NCBI RefSeq assembly: GCF_003261575.2
Contig: NZ_CP036175.1
Location: forward strand, 1,364,001 to 1,428,000
Direction of reading: 5' to 3'
Origin: Klebsiella huaxiensis
GTDB taxonomy: Bacteria; Pseudomonadota; Gammaproteobacteria; Enterobacterales; Enterobacteriaceae
DNA: 64,000 nucleotides
Shown one piece after another: positions 56,259 through 64,000 of this stretch (position 1 is the stretch's first letter; every line of letters starts with the position of its first letter). The position numbers and the translations under genes were made by a program. The notes below the pieces were generated by a model. The model ran no database searches. It was not told where the DNA came from and was given only the letters and a program-made list of their open reading frames with translations.

Positions 56259-57707
56259 ATGTTTAAGCTTGATACAATAAAAAATCACAGAAAAGATGAC
56301 GTTATAGTTAGCATTGACAATAAATTGAACAATGAGAGCTTTTACACATTAATTACAGGTGAGAATGGGTGTGGTAAGTCTACTTTACTAAGCAAAGCTA
56401 TTAATAGCTTTCTATTTATCAACCCTAGGAAAAGTAAAGAGTGTCAAGTTTCTTCTTCGTCAAAATCGCAACCATCGAGAATAATTGCCATATGCAATGC
56501 TCGATATAATAAGTTTGCGCTAAAAAAAACCTTCTTGGAAAAAAATAAAATCTATAATCCTGATTATTATATCCAAGCAGATCCTACCTTGGAAGTAGGG
56601 AGAGCCTTAAATGAAGTAATCCAATCATCATTAAGGGAAATAACTAATACACAAAATGAAGTCAATAACAAAACGGTGAGAACCATACAGGATAAAGAAA
56701 GATGCTTTAAAGCTTTTTCCATGATCGGAATACATCCTGAGATTAGATTTAATTTAGAGTTAAATGTTGATAGAATTTGTAAAATAAAGGATGCGTACCA
56801 GCGTCCGGAATTAAATGAACCTAGTCATGTCTCAGTTGATCATTCCATCTCTAGGGATTTTCTTTATCTCGCTAGGATGAATCACATTAGCTCAAGTGAT
56901 ATTGAGGATTTTTTCAATTTTTATGATTGTATTGACAATAAAATAATTAGCTTAGGAGAGGGTGTTTTACACTTTGATTCTCCTAGATATCAGATTCTAT
57001 CAGAACAGACTAATACTGACCTATTAAAAATCGGAATAGCAGTGGGTTTTATTGCCCCTACAAAAATAAAAGTTCAGCGTGACAACTCTTTGAAATGGGT
57101 AAGCCATCATGACCTTAGTTCTGGACAACAATCTTTACTTTTAAATGCAATACTCATATCCATTTTCGCGAAAAAAAATTCTTTGATTTGCATTGATGAA
57201 CCAGAAAATAGTCTTCACCCTGAGTGGCAAATAAACTATATGAAGTTTCTAGACTGCTTATGTCCATCAAATCTGCAAAGTCATATTTTTATTGCGACAC
57301 ACTCGCCACAAATAATTTCAGGACTACAGAGCAATAATGGTTGCATAGTGTCTTTGTTAAATTTAAATCCTATGCATAAAAATAACAGAAATCATATTTC
57401 AACAAGTGGGGAAATAATTTCAACAAATTGGCAAGAGTTACATTCAGCATCATCGTATAGAAGAAAGTCCGCTGCTCATCAACTAGTGGAGATTTTTAAA
57501 AGCCCTGGTTTTGATAATGAGGCAATAATAAATAAGTTATTATTAATTCTTACTAAACAGACAAAAAAGATTGAGATAAATTATGAAGATGAAAATTTTA
57601 TTGATGGTGTTCAAAATTTAATTAGAAATGAAAAAATAGATGACTGCGATCCTGTATTGGTAATGTACAGACAAATTAAAGCTATTGCTAATTTAAGGGA
57701 ATTTTAA
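56259..57707 (+). CDS. ptuA: Septu PtuA ATPase
   Basis: 482-residue ABC/AAA ATPase. Walker A is GENGCGKST at 34-42; the signature region is HHDLSSGQQSLLLNA, and Walker B LICIDEPENSLHPEWQ is followed by the D-loop and THSPQIISG. In Septu, PtuA controls the PtuB nuclease, activated during infection. The gene is very AT-rich (about two thirds A/T), unlike its neighbours, which suggests separate acquisition. It overlaps ptuB by one base (TAATG). Confidence 0.88.
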   Translation: MFKLDTIKNHRKDDVIVSIDNKLNNESFYTLITGENGCGKSTLLSKAINSFLFINPRKSKECQVSSSSKSQPSRIIAICNARYNKFALKKTFLEKNKIYNPDYYIQADPTLEVGRALNEVIQSSLREITNTQNEVNNKTVRTIQDKERCFKAFSMIGIHPEIRFNLELNVDRICKIKDAYQRPELNEPSHVSVDHSISRDFLYLARMNHISSSDIEDFFNFYDCIDNKIISLGEGVLHFDSPRYQILSEQTNTDLLKIGIAVGFIAPTKIKVQRDNSLKWVSHHDLSSGQQSLLLNAILISIFAKKNSLICIDEPENSLHPEWQINYMKFLDCLCPSNLQSHIFIATHSPQIISGLQSNNGCIVSLLNLNPMHKNNRNHISTSGEIISTNWQELHSASSYRRKSAAHQLVEIFKSPGFDNEAIINKLLLILTKQTKKIEINYEDENFIDGVQNLIRNEKIDDCDPVLVMYRQIKAIANLREF

Positions 57708-58405
57708 TGATATTGCAAGCAATCGAGTTCAAAGGTGACTTACTCAGACATGTGGAGACTTTTGATGGTGATTCAGGCCACTGGGACGGAACTGACAAAA
57801 TTAGAGTTAAGCTGAGGGGAGCGATAAGAAAGCATTATCTTGCGCAGCAAGATTATCATTGTGCTTATTGCAATAGATTCAGGCAAGACTTCCATGGGTA
57901 TTGCTGGGATATAGATCATATTATCCCCAAAGACACACATCCTCAATTCACCTACGAGCCGCATAATTATGCACTGACATGCAAGGATTGCAATACTAAG
58001 AAAGGTGAGTTTAATGTTTTAGAACCAAGTGTTATAGCTGCTGTAAAATATCCTAAAAATAGCAATGATTATATAATAATAAATCCTCATTTTGATGACT
58101 ACAGTGTTCATATGGCTGTGGATTATAATATTAATAAACAGGTTTACCACATTCCAAAAACAAAAAAAGGAACTGAGACATTTAGGATGTGCAATCTATC
58201 AAGATTCACAGAGGTAATAGCAAAAACATCTGAGGTTGTTGAAGATGAAAATATCACTATAGGCTTTTCAGATGCAGAGTTTAGAGAAATATATATAAAT
58301 TATAAAGCAATAGTGAACAATAATGAACTAACTCCGAGTGAGAGAAAGCAACGACTCATTTCAAGATTGACTGAATTACTAGGAGTTGACATTAACAATA
58401 TGTGA
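57707..58405 (+). CDS. ptuB: Septu PtuB HNH endonuclease
   Basis: 232-residue HNH nuclease. The zinc and catalytic pattern is complete: C52-x2-C55, D70-H71 (IDHIIP), N87 and C92-x2-C95-N96. It cleaves DNA, and in relatives possibly RNA, under PtuA control. It begins in the ptuA stop. A short terminator hairpin follows. A/T content is as high as in ptuA. Confidence 0.88.
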   Translation: MILQAIEFKGDLLRHVETFDGDSGHWDGTDKIRVKLRGAIRKHYLAQQDYHCAYCNRFRQDFHGYCWDIDHIIPKDTHPQFTYEPHNYALTCKDCNTKKGEFNVLEPSVIAAVKYPKNSNDYIIINPHFDDYSVHMAVDYNINKQVYHIPKTKKGTETFRMCNLSRFTEVIAKTSEVVEDENITIGFSDAEFREIYINYKAIVNNNELTPSERKQRLISRLTELLGVDINNM

Positions 58406-59105
58406 CTATTTTTGTATATACTATAGAAATTATTTAAAATGAAATGGGGATATTTCCCCATATTTCTGTTCCAGACGAATTCTTCAAGCTGAGAGGCTCA
58501 GTCAACACTAAAACTCGTGGTAATTTCAAGCGTGATTTTGTTAAGCTTTTTTAAAATTATTCCCAACAGTAATTATAATTGCATATAAAGTTTGGCTGAT
58601 GTTTTTTATACATCTAGTGGTAAATTTCCAGTTGAAAATATGATGATATATTTCTGTATTTCATAAACCTCAGCTATAGATTACAATAAAATTATAATTC
58701 ATATTTTAAGGATGGTTCTGGCGGATTACTTAATAAGATTCGTACTTAAAAATCGTTTATAATCTCATCTTCTCACAATTAATTGAGAATTTATGTTATT
58801 AGTAATGTCTCATGAATTTCCGCACCTCGTTCTAAGCGGACATGCCAATCCTTTTCTGACTGCTTTGTGCCAGGTATAGTCATTCGAACCCTGAGGGTTA
58901 CACTTTTAAGTGATTCAGGGTATGCGCTTACTGGTTACGAATATTGTGCCAGAATCATGTGATTTGATGATTGCCGCTTTGCTTTCGAGCCAGTAAGTGC
59001 TCCACGTTCGCTAACGAATACTCAGGGCATGCAGATAAACTGCTGGCTATATTTCTTTCGAAGAGCGTGGAATTCATACCAATCCCCGGTTAAAAGGAGT
59101 TGGTG
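58406..59105. other. Non-coding stretch between ptuB and the IS110 remnant
   Basis: About 700 bases. The first part (58406-58800) is AT-rich and holds the ptu terminator; I see no gene there. From about 58840 composition changes to that of an IS110-family left end with paired repeats, listed separately. Confidence 0.55.
58444..58461 (+). terminator. Terminator after ptuAB
   Basis: ATGGGG and CCCCAT form a 6-bp stem with a 6-base loop, extended by A/T pairs, then ATTTCTGTT. It lies about 40 bases after the ptuB stop. Confidence 0.6.
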
Positions 59106-59190
59106 ATGACTGCCATAGATCAGTTTGCTGCTCATGTTGGTCTGGACTGGGCGGATAGAAAGCACGATGTCTGCGAGCGTGTCATCCCAA
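58840..59190 (+). mobile_element. IS110-family left-end remnant
   Basis: The 5' part of an IS110 transposase gene starts at ATG 59106 (MTAIDQFAAHVGLDWADRKHDVC). It carries the first catalytic Asp region (GLDWA) and then loses homology after about 23 codons; a stop follows at 59252. The upstream 260 bases hold structured repeats like an IS110 left non-coding end. The transposase body and right end are missing. The boundaries are estimates. Confidence 0.65.
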
Positions 59191-59252
59191 AAAGTGAATT
59201 GGATTCCTTGATGGGCATAAGTGATAGTGTGTTCGTGAGCACCAGGAACTGA
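59106..59252 (+). pseudogene. Truncated IS110 transposase
   Basis: 48-codon remnant. Residues 1-23 match the DEDD-type IS110 recombinase N-terminus; the rest (IPKSELDSLMGISDSV) is not transposase-like. AAAGGAG precedes the ATG, so a short peptide may still be translated, without function. It is cut by an old recombination with the flanking lipoprotein region. Confidence 0.7.
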
Positions 59253-59266
59253 ACCGAACTCCGAGA

Positions 59267-59650
59267 TTATACTATCGCCTTCACGAGTAGGTGTCCATAA
59301 GCCTTAAGAACGTCTTTTATAGAACTATCTTTTCCTATACCCTTATCAGTTATACCGTCAAAAGTCACATATCTTGGTAACTTGTAGTAGAGGAAAATCG
59401 CTCTTATTCTTCCATCCTCTCCATATGACGCATCTAATCCCTTAGTGGGAAGCAATAAGTAACCATCCTTTACTACAAATTCTCCGGAGAATTGGGTTTT
59501 GGCGTGCTGAATGGAGTCATTTAAGGACAGATTCTTTATGCCGATACCTGGGGTAATCAGAAACTCATGTTCAGTTTTGGCATGGGATTTAGGCAATCCG
59601 CACCCTGTTAAACTTAAGCAAAGAACACTAGCTAACAAAACCCTAAACAT
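59267..59650 (-). CDS. Small lipoprotein of unknown function
   Basis: 127-residue protein with a lipoprotein signal peptide; the lipobox LTGC gives the acylated Cys at residue 17. The mature part is a repeated beta-like pattern with ITPGIGIKNLSLNDSI and GKDSSIKDVLKAYG. No family is recognised. It is alone and AT-rich, facing the IS110 remnant. It may be an island cargo gene. Confidence 0.65.
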   Translation of the reverse strand: MFRVLLASVLCLSLTGCGLPKSHAKTEHEFLITPGIGIKNLSLNDSIQHAKTQFSGEFVVKDGYLLLPTKGLDASYGEDGRIRAIFLYYKLPRYVTFDGITDKGIGKDSSIKDVLKAYGHLLVKAIV

Positions 59651-60263
59651 GTGTAAGCCCTTATTATATTTACAATATTGATTTTTGTGATTCGTATCAT
59701 ATAAGTTACAAGAATTTAAATGTAATTATAAAAGGTGCAGGTTGGTATCAATCACTATACTTATTATCTTGCAGTTAACATTTGAAATTATTCCATCCAG
59801 ACGAGCCATGAGCTTTTAGATATCCGATCTAATAAGCCATAGCATTCATTATGTCCGCTCCTGGCACGAAAGAGTCGATCAGGGGGCAGACATGTCTGCT
59901 CATAGCAGCCATTCAAAGCATTAATAATTTTTGTAGATTTTCTATTCCACATAATGTCAGTTATCGAGAATGGTTTGACTATCCAACTGGTAGTGCATCC
60001 TTTCCTGATCGACAAACCCATCGCGCCGGTAAAGAGAGCAGGAAAACGGATGGCGTGTAACGCAGAGTGAAAAAGATGATCGATTAAACCGATCGATTAG
60101 TAAAAATTGATCTGCAAAATGAATTATCCGGCCCGGTAGCGCCTGTGTTAAATTCCTAAAAACTCATTTAACGTATTTTTTATTAATTTATTTCCTGTCT
60201 TCTGGTGGGCGGCTTTCTTTTGTCCTGCGGGCACGGCACCGGGATGCGACAGCAGGTGATGGA
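59651..60263. other. Intergenic region, no supported gene
   Basis: About 610 bases. Short ORFs occur on both strands (for example 59788-60021 minus), but none has a ribosome binding site and family pattern together. The base composition is close to the island average. Confidence 0.45.
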
Positions 60264-60428
60264 ATGAAAAGATGTGCCAGATGTAACAAGAAAAGAGGCG
60301 TTCTGGACCGGATTTTCGGGCTGGATAAAGAATTCTGCGATGACTGTCTGATGGTGGTTAACCAGGAAATCAGAGAAAAACGGGTGGTATCCGCACATGT
60401 ACAAAAATCACCTGAACGCTCTTCCTGA
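60264..60428 (+). CDS. Small zinc-ribbon protein
   Basis: 54-residue protein with two Cys pairs: CARC at residues 4-7 and CDDC at 25-28. The first is followed by NKKRGVLDRIFGLDKEF and the second by LMVVNQEIREKR. A GGTGATGG ribosome binding site lies just upstream. It is probably a DNA/RNA-binding or protein-binding zinc finger. It is absent from typical gene tables because of its size. It lies about 80 bases before the glycosyltransferase gene. Confidence 0.65.
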   Translation: MKRCARCNKKRGVLDRIFGLDKEFCDDCLMVVNQEIREKRVVSAHVQKSPERSS

Positions 60429-60510
60429 TAATATTTCTTACCCGGCAGGTTATTGCCCCTGATGGGGTGACAGCTCTGAAGTTTCCCTCTGCTTACATTC
60501 CCTTTGCTCA

Positions 60511-61500
60511 ATGAAAATCAACATTGATATCAGCGTCATCATTCCTGCCTTCAATGCGGCTGACAGTATCGGGGTTCTGGTCCAGACACTGCTTGGCGAA
60601 ACAACGCTGAGTTCTGAAATCATTGTTGTGGATGATGGCTCAACCGACGAAACATGGACGCTACTCAGCGCCATTACAGATGAACGACTTATTCTCATTC
60701 GTCAGGAAAATCAGGGCGTGTATGCTGCCCGTAATACTGCACTGGCGATTCACCGTGGTGAATGGGTGGTGTTCCTGGATGCGGATGACCGGGTTGCGGC
60801 AGATTTTCTGCAGGAACGGCTGCGCATAGCACGCGAAGCACAGGCTGATATCGTCCTTTTCAATGCCCGGCATACAGACAGCGCCGGACATCTGCGGCAT
60901 TCCGTTCACCGCAGACAGCCTTACGGTCAGACGCTGACGGGTCAGCAGTGGATACGCCATTGCGTCAGTCAGGGGGAGTGGCCGCATTACCTGTGGCTGC
61001 AGATGGTTCGTTCAGCGTATATCCGCGAGCATGGCCTGCGATTCCAGGAAGGGAAAAGCCACAAGGACATTCTCTGGACGATACAGCTTGCCGCCGCAGA
61101 TGGCCGATTTTATTTCTCTGACAGACAGGATTACCTGTGGGTGAATAACCCGGCGTCAATTACCCACCGCCCGGATTATTACGATATCCGCGCGTTCAGC
61201 TATAGCGACGTGATTGCAGATATTCTGGCACTCAGTGCACAGACGCAGTACCGGTCTGTCAGACGCGCGCTGGTCAGGCATGCGCTGGTGGAAAGCCGCC
61301 ATTTTCTGGGCCTGTACCGGCGCAGGGTGAATGACCGGCTGGCGGTCCGGGCGCGTTTTCGTGCGCGGATAGCCTTTCGCCATCTGGTACCAGGCGTGAG
61401 CAACCTGAGCGATGTCTTTTTCCTCCTGAAGCTGGTCCGCAATATTTATCTGCCTGGTGTCCGCAATACTCCCGCAGCCGTTTCGCAGGTGCGGCGTTAA
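60511..61500 (+). CDS. Family 2 glycosyltransferase
   Basis: 329-residue GT-A fold transferase. SVIIPAFNA opens the nucleotide-sugar domain; DDGST (41-45) and LDADD (89-93) are the nucleotide- and metal-binding motifs. The C-terminal half is basic with Arg-rich helices. It probably adds a sugar to a surface glycan. No other polysaccharide genes are present, so a phage-receptor-modifying (seroconversion-like) role is possible but inferred. It is followed after 3 bases by a hypothetical gene. Confidence 0.85.
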   Translation: MKINIDISVIIPAFNAADSIGVLVQTLLGETTLSSEIIVVDDGSTDETWTLLSAITDERLILIRQENQGVYAARNTALAIHRGEWVVFLDADDRVAADFLQERLRIAREAQADIVLFNARHTDSAGHLRHSVHRRQPYGQTLTGQQWIRHCVSQGEWPHYLWLQMVRSAYIREHGLRFQEGKSHKDILWTIQLAAADGRFYFSDRQDYLWVNNPASITHRPDYYDIRAFSYSDVIADILALSAQTQYRSVRRALVRHALVESRHFLGLYRRRVNDRLAVRARFRARIAFRHLVPGVSNLSDVFFLLKLVRNIYLPGVRNTPAAVSQVRR

Positions 61501-61503
61501 TCC

Positions 61504-61959
61504 ATGGATATCGCAACGCTTCTGGCGCGGTCGTGGCAAACTGCGACAACGGGTGATGACTCCATTCGCTCTGCCAGGGATATCGTCGAACGCTGGTATG
61601 ACAAAGGCGGTGACCTGACCCGACGGACCCGGCGATTTATGTTGCGGGAATGCCTGTGGATAGCCGCACATTACCGGGACACCGAAGCGGTACTCACCCG
61701 GCAGTTTCGCCTGCTGGCCGTCTTACTGTATCTGGGCGGTTATTTTCCGAAAGGGAATGCCGGTGGCATGCTCCCGGAGAAGTGTTTCATTTTACTGAAC
61801 GCTCCGGAATTAAGCTCCCTTCTGACAGACGATATGACTCCCGATGTTCTGGCGGCGTCCTGCCGTACCCTCTTCTACTGCAGACAGATATCTCCGTTAA
61901 GGTGTTACCGCCATACGCGCTGTCTGAGCGAACATCTGTATCAGCTGATGGAGATCTGA
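61504..61959 (+). CDS. Hypothetical protein coupled to the glycosyltransferase
   Basis: 151-residue protein (MDIATLLARSWQTATTGDDS), mostly helical and charged, with WYDKGGDLTRRTRRFMLRE. No motif is recognised. It starts 3 bases after the glycosyltransferase stop, so the two are cotranscribed. The base composition is higher in GC than the defence genes and matches the transferase. Confidence 0.6.
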   Translation: MDIATLLARSWQTATTGDDSIRSARDIVERWYDKGGDLTRRTRRFMLRECLWIAAHYRDTEAVLTRQFRLLAVLLYLGGYFPKGNAGGMLPEKCFILLNAPELSSLLTDDMTPDVLAASCRTLFYCRQISPLRCYRHTRCLSEHLYQLMEI

Positions 61960-61964
61960 TAAAA

Positions 61965-62027
61965 GCGCCAGTCGTTGTACTGGCGCCTGAGGGACTGATC
62001 GTTGACGGTGCCGTCGTCAACGATCAG
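61965..62027. terminator. Double hairpin between the hypothetical gene and the CbtA-like gene
   Basis: Two strong stems: GCGCCAGT/ACTGGCGC (61965-61986) and CTGATCGTTGACG/CGTCAACGATCAG (61995-62027, 13 bp, 7-base loop). They lie between convergent genes. Neither has a long U-tract, so they may act as a bidirectional block or as processing sites. Confidence 0.6.
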
Positions 62028-62038
62028 GGCTAACGTCA

Positions 62039-62413
62039 TTATTTCCCTCCGCTGAATCTGCCACCTGTGATGTCAGTAACGGTTTTATATCCCTTGCGGG
62101 TCATCAGCCCGGTAGCCTTCCGGGCGCGGAGCATATCAATGCTACCGATAAACGGAGACTGCTCTTTCACGCTGAAGCCGTGACGGTCAGTACGTACCAG
62201 GTCGTACTTTTCCACGATAAAATTCACCGCGTCACACAGTGAGATTCCCGCATCAATGTGCTTCTGGATCACTTCGTCGTTGCCAAACGGTGTGTCGTTC
62301 AGCATCAGACCGTAGTGTTGTTTCAGCAGATACATCAGTAATTTTCGCCAGATTTCGACTGACGACAGACGTGACGATGCCGCCCTTTGAAGGGACAGGG
62401 AATGTATTTGCAT
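62039..62413 (-). CDS. CbtA/YpjF-family toxin (type IV toxin-antitoxin)
   Basis: 124-residue toxin of the CbtA/YkfI/YpjF family, which in E. coli binds FtsZ and MreB and blocks cell division and shape. It has [51 protein letters not shown] and the tail [17 protein letters not shown]. It lies 49 bases after its antitoxin gene, in the CP4 order. Confidence 0.92.
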   Translation of the reverse strand: MQIHSLSLQRAASSRLSSVEIWRKLLMYLLKQHYGLMLNDTPFGNDEVIQKHIDAGISLCDAVNFIVEKYDLVRTDRHGFSVKEQSPFIGSIDMLRARKATGLMTRKGYKTVTDITGGRFSGGK

Positions 62414-62462
62414 GGTTTGCGCTCTTTGTTGGCTAGTTTGACTAAGGAAAAGCGTCCGGGGT

Positions 62463-62822
62463 TTATTCGGTTGTTGCAGACGCCGGATAAATTACGATGT
62501 ACAAATAACCGCAGGAGCCGAGTGTATCGGCCTCACATATCAGCCCTTTTACGTGGAGCGTGATGCAGCGCTGAATGCGGGGCGTGAGTTCGCTGCTGGC
62601 CAGCATAAGCTCCATCTGCTTCATCAGTACCGGAAATACCTGGTCCAGATGGCGTAAATTTGCGTCATTAAATGTCCCGGCAATGCTGGCGCGGTCAGCA
62701 AGGTAATGCAGGTGGTTACCCTCCTGTACCAGCCGTGCACCAAAACACGGCGTGATGTTGCGTCTGAGGCCCCACCAGGGTTCCGTGATGTTATGGTTGA
62801 TTACACGGGTTGCTTTCTGCAT
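62463..62822 (-). CDS. CbeA/YfjZ-family antitoxin
   Basis: 119-residue antitoxin of the YeeU/YafW/YfjZ family with [32 protein letters not shown] and the C-terminal [10 protein letters not shown]. It neutralises CbtA by stabilising the FtsZ and MreB filaments (type IV). The length is slightly greater than YfjZ at the C-terminus. It is cotranscribed with DUF987 and RadC-like genes upstream. Confidence 0.92.
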   Translation of the reverse strand: MQKATRVINHNITEPWWGLRRNITPCFGARLVQEGNHLHYLADRASIAGTFNDANLRHLDQVFPVLMKQMELMLASSELTPRIQRCITLHVKGLICEADTLGSCGYLYIVIYPASATTE

Positions 62823-62844
62823 GTAAGTACTCCTTAACGGTAAG

Positions 62845-63066
62845 TCAGTTCAGGATGACGCTGCGCAGGATCACATACGGACCATTGCGGTCCTGTCGGC
62901 GTTCAGCAAACACGGCCAGCACACCCCGGATATCCTGCACTTCCCTGCCGCGGTAATGGCAGATACTGCCGGACCACTTATATTTCCCGGTACAGAAACG
63001 AAACAGCCGGGACTCAGAATGCTGGCGGTATATCGCCATTGCCTGACGTTTGCTGATGATTTTCAT
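62845..63066 (-). CDS. DUF987 protein (YpjJ/YeeT-like)
   Basis: 73-residue protein from ATG 63066 (MKIISKRQAMAIYRQHSESRLFRFC), the conserved CP4-type small protein of unknown function. It includes GKYKWSGSICHYRGREV. The radC-like gene ends at 63080, leaving 13 bases between them. An in-frame extension upstream is not needed. Confidence 0.85.
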   Translation of the reverse strand: MKIISKRQAMAIYRQHSESRLFRFCTGKYKWSGSICHYRGREVQDIRGVLAVFAERRQDRNGPYVILRSVILN

Positions 63067-63079
63067 CGTAATTCTCTCC

Positions 63080-63562
63080 CTAAAGCCAGCCACGCTCGGC
63101 AAACGAGACGATGTCCATGCCTCCCACGACCAGATGGTCCAGCAGGCAGATATCCACGAGTTTAAGTGCCTGTTTCAGATGGTCAGTGAGCAGTCGGTCG
63201 GCATGGCCGGGTTCCGCATAACCTGAAGGATGATTGTGTGAAAGTACGATGGCAGCCGCATTGTGTTTCAGTGCTGCCTTTATCACTTCACGGGGATGTA
63301 CCTGCGTATGGTTGATGGTGCCGGTGAAGAGCGTTTCATGAGCAATAAGACGATGCTGGTTATCAAGGAAGAGCGCCATGAAGACTTCACGCTCCAGCGT
63401 GGTGAGCTGCAGACGGAGCCAGTCACGGACCGCCTGGCAGGAGATGAATGCCTCGCCGGGTTCGCGTAACTGGCGTTCCAGCAGGGTCAGTGCGCGTCTG
63501 ATGGTGCGCTGTGCGGTGGGAGATATTTCCCCGCTGTCGGGGGGACACGTGGTGGTATTCAT
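63080..63562 (-). CDS. RadC-like JAB-domain protein (YfjY/YeeS-like)
   Basis: 160-residue RadC-family protein with the JAMM/JAB motif [16 protein letters not shown] (His-x-His...Asp). No DNA-repair role is proven for this family; they travel with mobile elements. It overlaps the upstream small gene by 4 bases and is followed by DUF987. It corresponds to yfjY in CP4-57. Confidence 0.92.
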   Translation of the reverse strand: MNTTTCPPDSGEISPTAQRTIRRALTLLERQLREPGEAFISCQAVRDWLRLQLTTLEREVFMALFLDNQHRLIAHETLFTGTINHTQVHPREVIKAALKHNAAAIVLSHNHPSGYAEPGHADRLLTDHLKQALKLVDICLLDHLVVGGMDIVSFAERGWL

Positions 63563-63792
63563 TTGCTTTTCCTGTCGGTTGACGCGTCGGGCGCAGATGT
63601 GTTGTACAGTTTCACGGCAACGACGAACCCGTCGTGCAGGGATTTAAACCATGACCAGATATGGAAGAGAGGGGTACCTGTCGGGAAATGCAGGAAGGGT
63701 TCGTCGGTCACAAGGTCACCGTCCTCATCCCCGACCGTTGTTTTCCCCAGCGCATACCACAGGTTATTAAGGTGAGACAGTTCATACGGCAT
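63559..63792 (-). CDS. Small conserved island protein of unknown function
   Basis: 77 residues from ATG 63792 ([21 protein letters not shown]). It contains [36 protein letters not shown] do not recognise a named family, but its place between antirestriction and RadC-like genes fits CP4-type modules. It overlaps radC by 4 bases. An in-frame upstream extension would overlap the antirestriction gene and is unlikely. Confidence 0.7.
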   Translation of the reverse strand: MPYELSHLNNLWYALGKTTVGDEDGDLVTDEPFLHFPTGTPLFHIWSWFKSLHDGFVVAVKLYNTSAPDASTDRKSK

Positions 63793-63802
63793 GGCGGAAC
63801 GC

Positions 63803-64000
63803 TCAGTCGATAATGCGCATGATGGCGCTGCATTCCGGGTGATGCAGCGCATAGTCACGCAGGCGCCAGTAATGCTCCGTCATGGCGTCGCATTCTGTGC
63901 GGCATGCATGATGACTGTAAGCGATAAGACAGACCGCAATCCCTGCAGCTTCGGCGCTCATGTTTGCGGCGTTGCCATTCATGGTGTTGAACAGCGACCA
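63803..64000 (-). CDS. ArdB/KlcA-family antirestriction protein (partial)
   Basis: C-terminal 65 residues of an antirestriction protein. It has FNTMNGNAANMSAEAAGIAVCLIAYSH and ends in HYWRLRDYALHHPECSAIMRIID, the ArdB/KlcA tail. Such proteins block type I restriction on entry of the mobile element. It corresponds to yfjX in CP4-57. The N-terminus is beyond the right edge. Confidence 0.85.
   Translation of the reverse strand, partial: WSLFNTMNGNAANMSAEAAGIAVCLIAYSHHACRTECDAMTEHYWRLRDYALHHPECSAIMRIID

Larger units (their letters stand above)
43855..64000. mobile_element. Genomic island (P4/CP4-57-like) carrying defence genes
   Basis: The right third of the window has mobile-element traits. 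These are a broken P4-type integrase, phage-like small genes, three antiphage systems with variable base composition, an IS110 remnant, and a module in the CP4-57 order ypjF-yfjZ-ypjJ-yfjY-yfjX (read left to right). Flanking core gene order fits CP4-57 insertion at ssrA in E. coli. The left border is approximate and the right border is outside the window. Confidence 0.65.

Noticed and set aside
59788..60021. 77-codon minus-strand ORF
   Set aside because: No ribosome binding site or family pattern; overlapped by an equally open frame on the other strand.

Overview
The window reads as a chromosomal segment of an Enterobacteriaceae genome, most like Klebsiella/Raoultella or a close relative. The left third carries, in inverted orientation, the block known from E. 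coli as ygaV-ygaP-alaE-ygaC-ygaM-nrdHIEF-proVWX-ygaZH-mprA-emrAB. The proteins are near full-length matches to the E. coli products as I remember them. An ERIC repeat and a REP-like hairpin also fit this family. The species call is inference; no rRNA or species marker is present.

Layout. (1) 1-17,050: conserved core. It holds EmrAB efflux with MprA, the YgaZH valine exporter, the ProU glycine betaine/proline transporter with a recognisable sigma-70 promoter, the NrdHIEF class Ib ribonucleotide reductase with two NrdR boxes, a MocR regulator facing an AhpD-like gene, YgaM, YgaC, AlaE, a YodC-like gene where E. coli has stpA, and YgaP/YgaV. (2) 17,200-26,440: accessory metabolism. It holds a YbjG-like PAP2 phosphatase behind a BasR/PmrA-type box, an AcoR-type sigma-54 activator facing an ExaC/AcoD-type aldehyde dehydrogenase with a clear -24/-12 promoter, a hexapeptide acetyltransferase, a PheC-like periplasmic protein, and a LysR-SDR-MFS unit. 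(3) 26,435-40,825: a guanidino-compound-like catabolic region. Two LysR/ureohydrolase/periplasmic-binding-protein sets that look paralogous flank a galactitol-type PTS. The second set belongs to an eight-gene minus-strand operon with a guanidinobutyrase, a TIM-barrel protein, a 2-oxoglutarate/Fe(II) oxygenase, an ABC importer, a class II aldolase, a hydroxyacid dehydrogenase and an SDR. (4) 41,114-43,497: a lipoprotein and a secreted coiled-coil protein with tandem 50-residue repeats and an FKBP_N-like C-terminal part.

(5) 43,855-64,000 is a genomic island. It starts with a broken P4-type integrase and small phage-like genes. Three defence systems follow: a Lamassu/ABC-three-component-like operon (nuclease-like effector, middle component, SMC-like ATPase) with an unassigned 303-residue gene after it, a complete qatABCD operon, and a Septu ptuAB pair in very AT-rich DNA. 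After these come an IS110-family left-end remnant, a small lipoprotein, a zinc-ribbon peptide, a glycosyltransferase pair and a CP4-57-like module (CbtA toxin, CbeA antitoxin, DUF987, RadC-like, a small conserved protein, an ArdB/KlcA antirestriction C-terminus). Gene order matches the E. coli K-12 interval between ygaV and CP4-57, so the island probably continues toward ssrA beyond the right edge.

The most unusual content is the Lamassu-like operon with its atypical effector and neighbouring orphan gene, and the eight-gene operon whose oxygenase-plus-ureohydrolase combination suggests an undescribed route for a guanidino compound.
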